Shown in pieces: positions 45,651-46,316 of a stretch of DNA of 46,316 nt. This stretch comes from Chloroflexota bacterium. GTDB lineage: Bacteria > Chloroflexota > Anaerolineae > Anaerolineales > Villigracilaceae. Every line of letters starts with the position of its first letter. Position 1 is the first letter of the stretch. A program made the translations under genes and the position numbers. The notes beneath the pieces are model-generated. The model was given only the letters and a program-made list of their open reading frames with translations. It was not told the DNA's origin and searched no databases. Location of the stretch: NCBI GenBank assembly GCA_016234535.1, contig JACRBH010000094.1, forward strand, positions 1 to 46,316, given 5' to 3'.

Positions 45651-46316
45651 ATGACTGATTATTTCCCCGAAACAGAGTCCGCCGCCCCCGCCAGCTCGAC
45701 ACCATCGGCAGTACCGCATAGCCGAGAAGCAGAAGAAGCCGTCGTAGGGGCGGTGCTGATTAATCCCGAAGTCTATTACGACGTTGCCCAGTTCCTCGCG
45801 GCGGATGATTTTTACATTCATCGCAACAAATGGATTTGGGAGGCATTCACGCGCCTGCACGAACAACGCATTCCCGTTGACCTGCTCACCTTATCTGAGG
45901 AATTGGACCGCTCCAACCAGCTTGCGGATGTCGGCGGCTCGGCCTACATCACTTCGCTGATCAATCAAGTGCCGTCCTCATTGAATGCAGAATCCTATGG
46001 ACGCATCGTCGAGGGACATTCCATCCGCCGCAAGATGATCACAGCCGCGAATAAGATCGCTTCCATTGCATATAACGAGTCGTCCACAGTGGACGATGTG
46101 ATGAACGAGGCGGAGAAGGCTGTTTTCAATGTCAGCGAGCGGCGGCTAAAGCATGACCTTCAGCCAATCTCTGCCGTATTGAGCGATTACTACGACCGAA
46201 TTGATGAGCTTGCCAAGCATCCCGATGACATTCATGGTGTGCCAACAGGTTTCATTGACCTCGACAGAATGTTGACGGGACTCCAGCCCTCGGACTTGCT
46301 CATTATCGCAGGCCGC
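45651..46316 (+). CDS. dnaB: Replicative DNA helicase DnaB (3' end outside the window)
   Basis: The first 222 residues are visible from ATG 45651. They show the DnaB N-terminal dimerisation domain (SREAEEAVVGAVLINPEVYYDVAQFL, VDLLTLSEELDRSNQLADVGGSAYI) and the linker, then the start of the RecA-like core (GVPTGFIDLDRMLTGLQPSDLLIIAGR). The window ends just before the Walker A motif. DnaB unwinds the replication fork as a hexamer. It follows the BFN gene by 15 nt. Confidence 0.95.
   Translation, partial: MTDYFPETESAAPASSTPSAVPHSREAEEAVVGAVLINPEVYYDVAQFLAADDFYIHRNKWIWEAFTRLHEQRIPVDLLTLSEELDRSNQLADVGGSAYITSLINQVPSSLNAESYGRIVEGHSIRRKMITAANKIASIAYNESSTVDDVMNEAEKAVFNVSERRLKHDLQPISAVLSDYYDRIDELAKHPDDIHGVPTGFIDLDRMLTGLQPSDLLIIAGR

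Overview
The window looks like chromosomal DNA of a bacterium in the Chloroflexota, probably class Anaerolineae. This is inferred from the gene mix and coding style (FtsA/FtsZ division cluster, Fsr-type MFS, EGY-like M50 protease, bifunctional-nuclease protein next to dnaB, bactofilin-like surface protein), not from a marker search. Base composition is near 50-55% GC, apart from one clearly AT-rich gene at 14915-15763. No transposase, integrase, phage gene or CRISPR array is visible.

Layout. (1) 1-7578 is a wall-synthesis and division cluster on the + strand: a small membrane protein, murC, a 62-residue unknown, murB, ddl, ftsQ, ftsA and ftsZ, closed by a strong hairpin terminator. (2) 7654-21554 holds two small membrane proteins, a YcaQ-like DNA glycosylase, a 1310-residue GAF/multi-PAS/GGDEF diguanylate cyclase, an S58 peptidase, an AT-rich orphan, an RlmI-like rRNA methyltransferase (- strand), a YitT-type membrane protein, a polytopic membrane protein fused to a subtilisin, a PNPOx-like flavoprotein and a LysE-type exporter. 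(3) 21948-26862 is a compact surface-sugar operon: GT39 mannosyltransferase-like protein, DegT aminotransferase, GNAT acetyltransferase, GT2 and a cupin protein. (4) 26919-34704 is on the - strand: a P-type cation ATPase behind a clear yybP-ykoY (Mn2+) riboswitch, an alpha-oxoamine synthase, NAD-dependent DNA ligase and a DAO-type oxidoreductase. (5) 34834-36602 (+) carries nadD and an Fsr-like MFS, facing a C45 peptidase across a 20-bp bidirectional terminator. (6) 36658-43979 (-) contains an ECF sigma / anti-sigma / bactofilin-like operon, a YibE/F membrane protein, and a site-2 protease translationally coupled to an orphan solute-binding lipoprotein. (7) 44050-46316 has a selenocysteine tRNA, a DUF4190-like protein, tRNA-Pro(GGG), a bifunctional-nuclease protein and the start of dnaB, cut by the window end.

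The most unusual feature is the load of dispersed repeats. Four classes recur: (A) hairpins with inverted CGTCATTGCGAG ends, four copies; (B) palindromes built on GCGACATAAATGTCGC, five copies including a perfect 42-bp palindrome; (C) an ~80-bp CACAGAG-type repeat, two copies; (D) degenerate heptamer (7-nt period) tandem repeats, found between genes and also in frame inside ddl, ligA and the RlmI-like gene. A separate 59-nt hairpin sits in frame inside the P-type ATPase. Several gene starts are obscured because open frames run back through these repeats, so I moved those starts downstream to conserved N-termini.

The strongest regulatory inference is that the P-type ATPase is a manganese-responsive exporter: its leader carries the two hallmark yybP-ykoY motifs, and the aptamer closing stem shares a strand with an intrinsic terminator.
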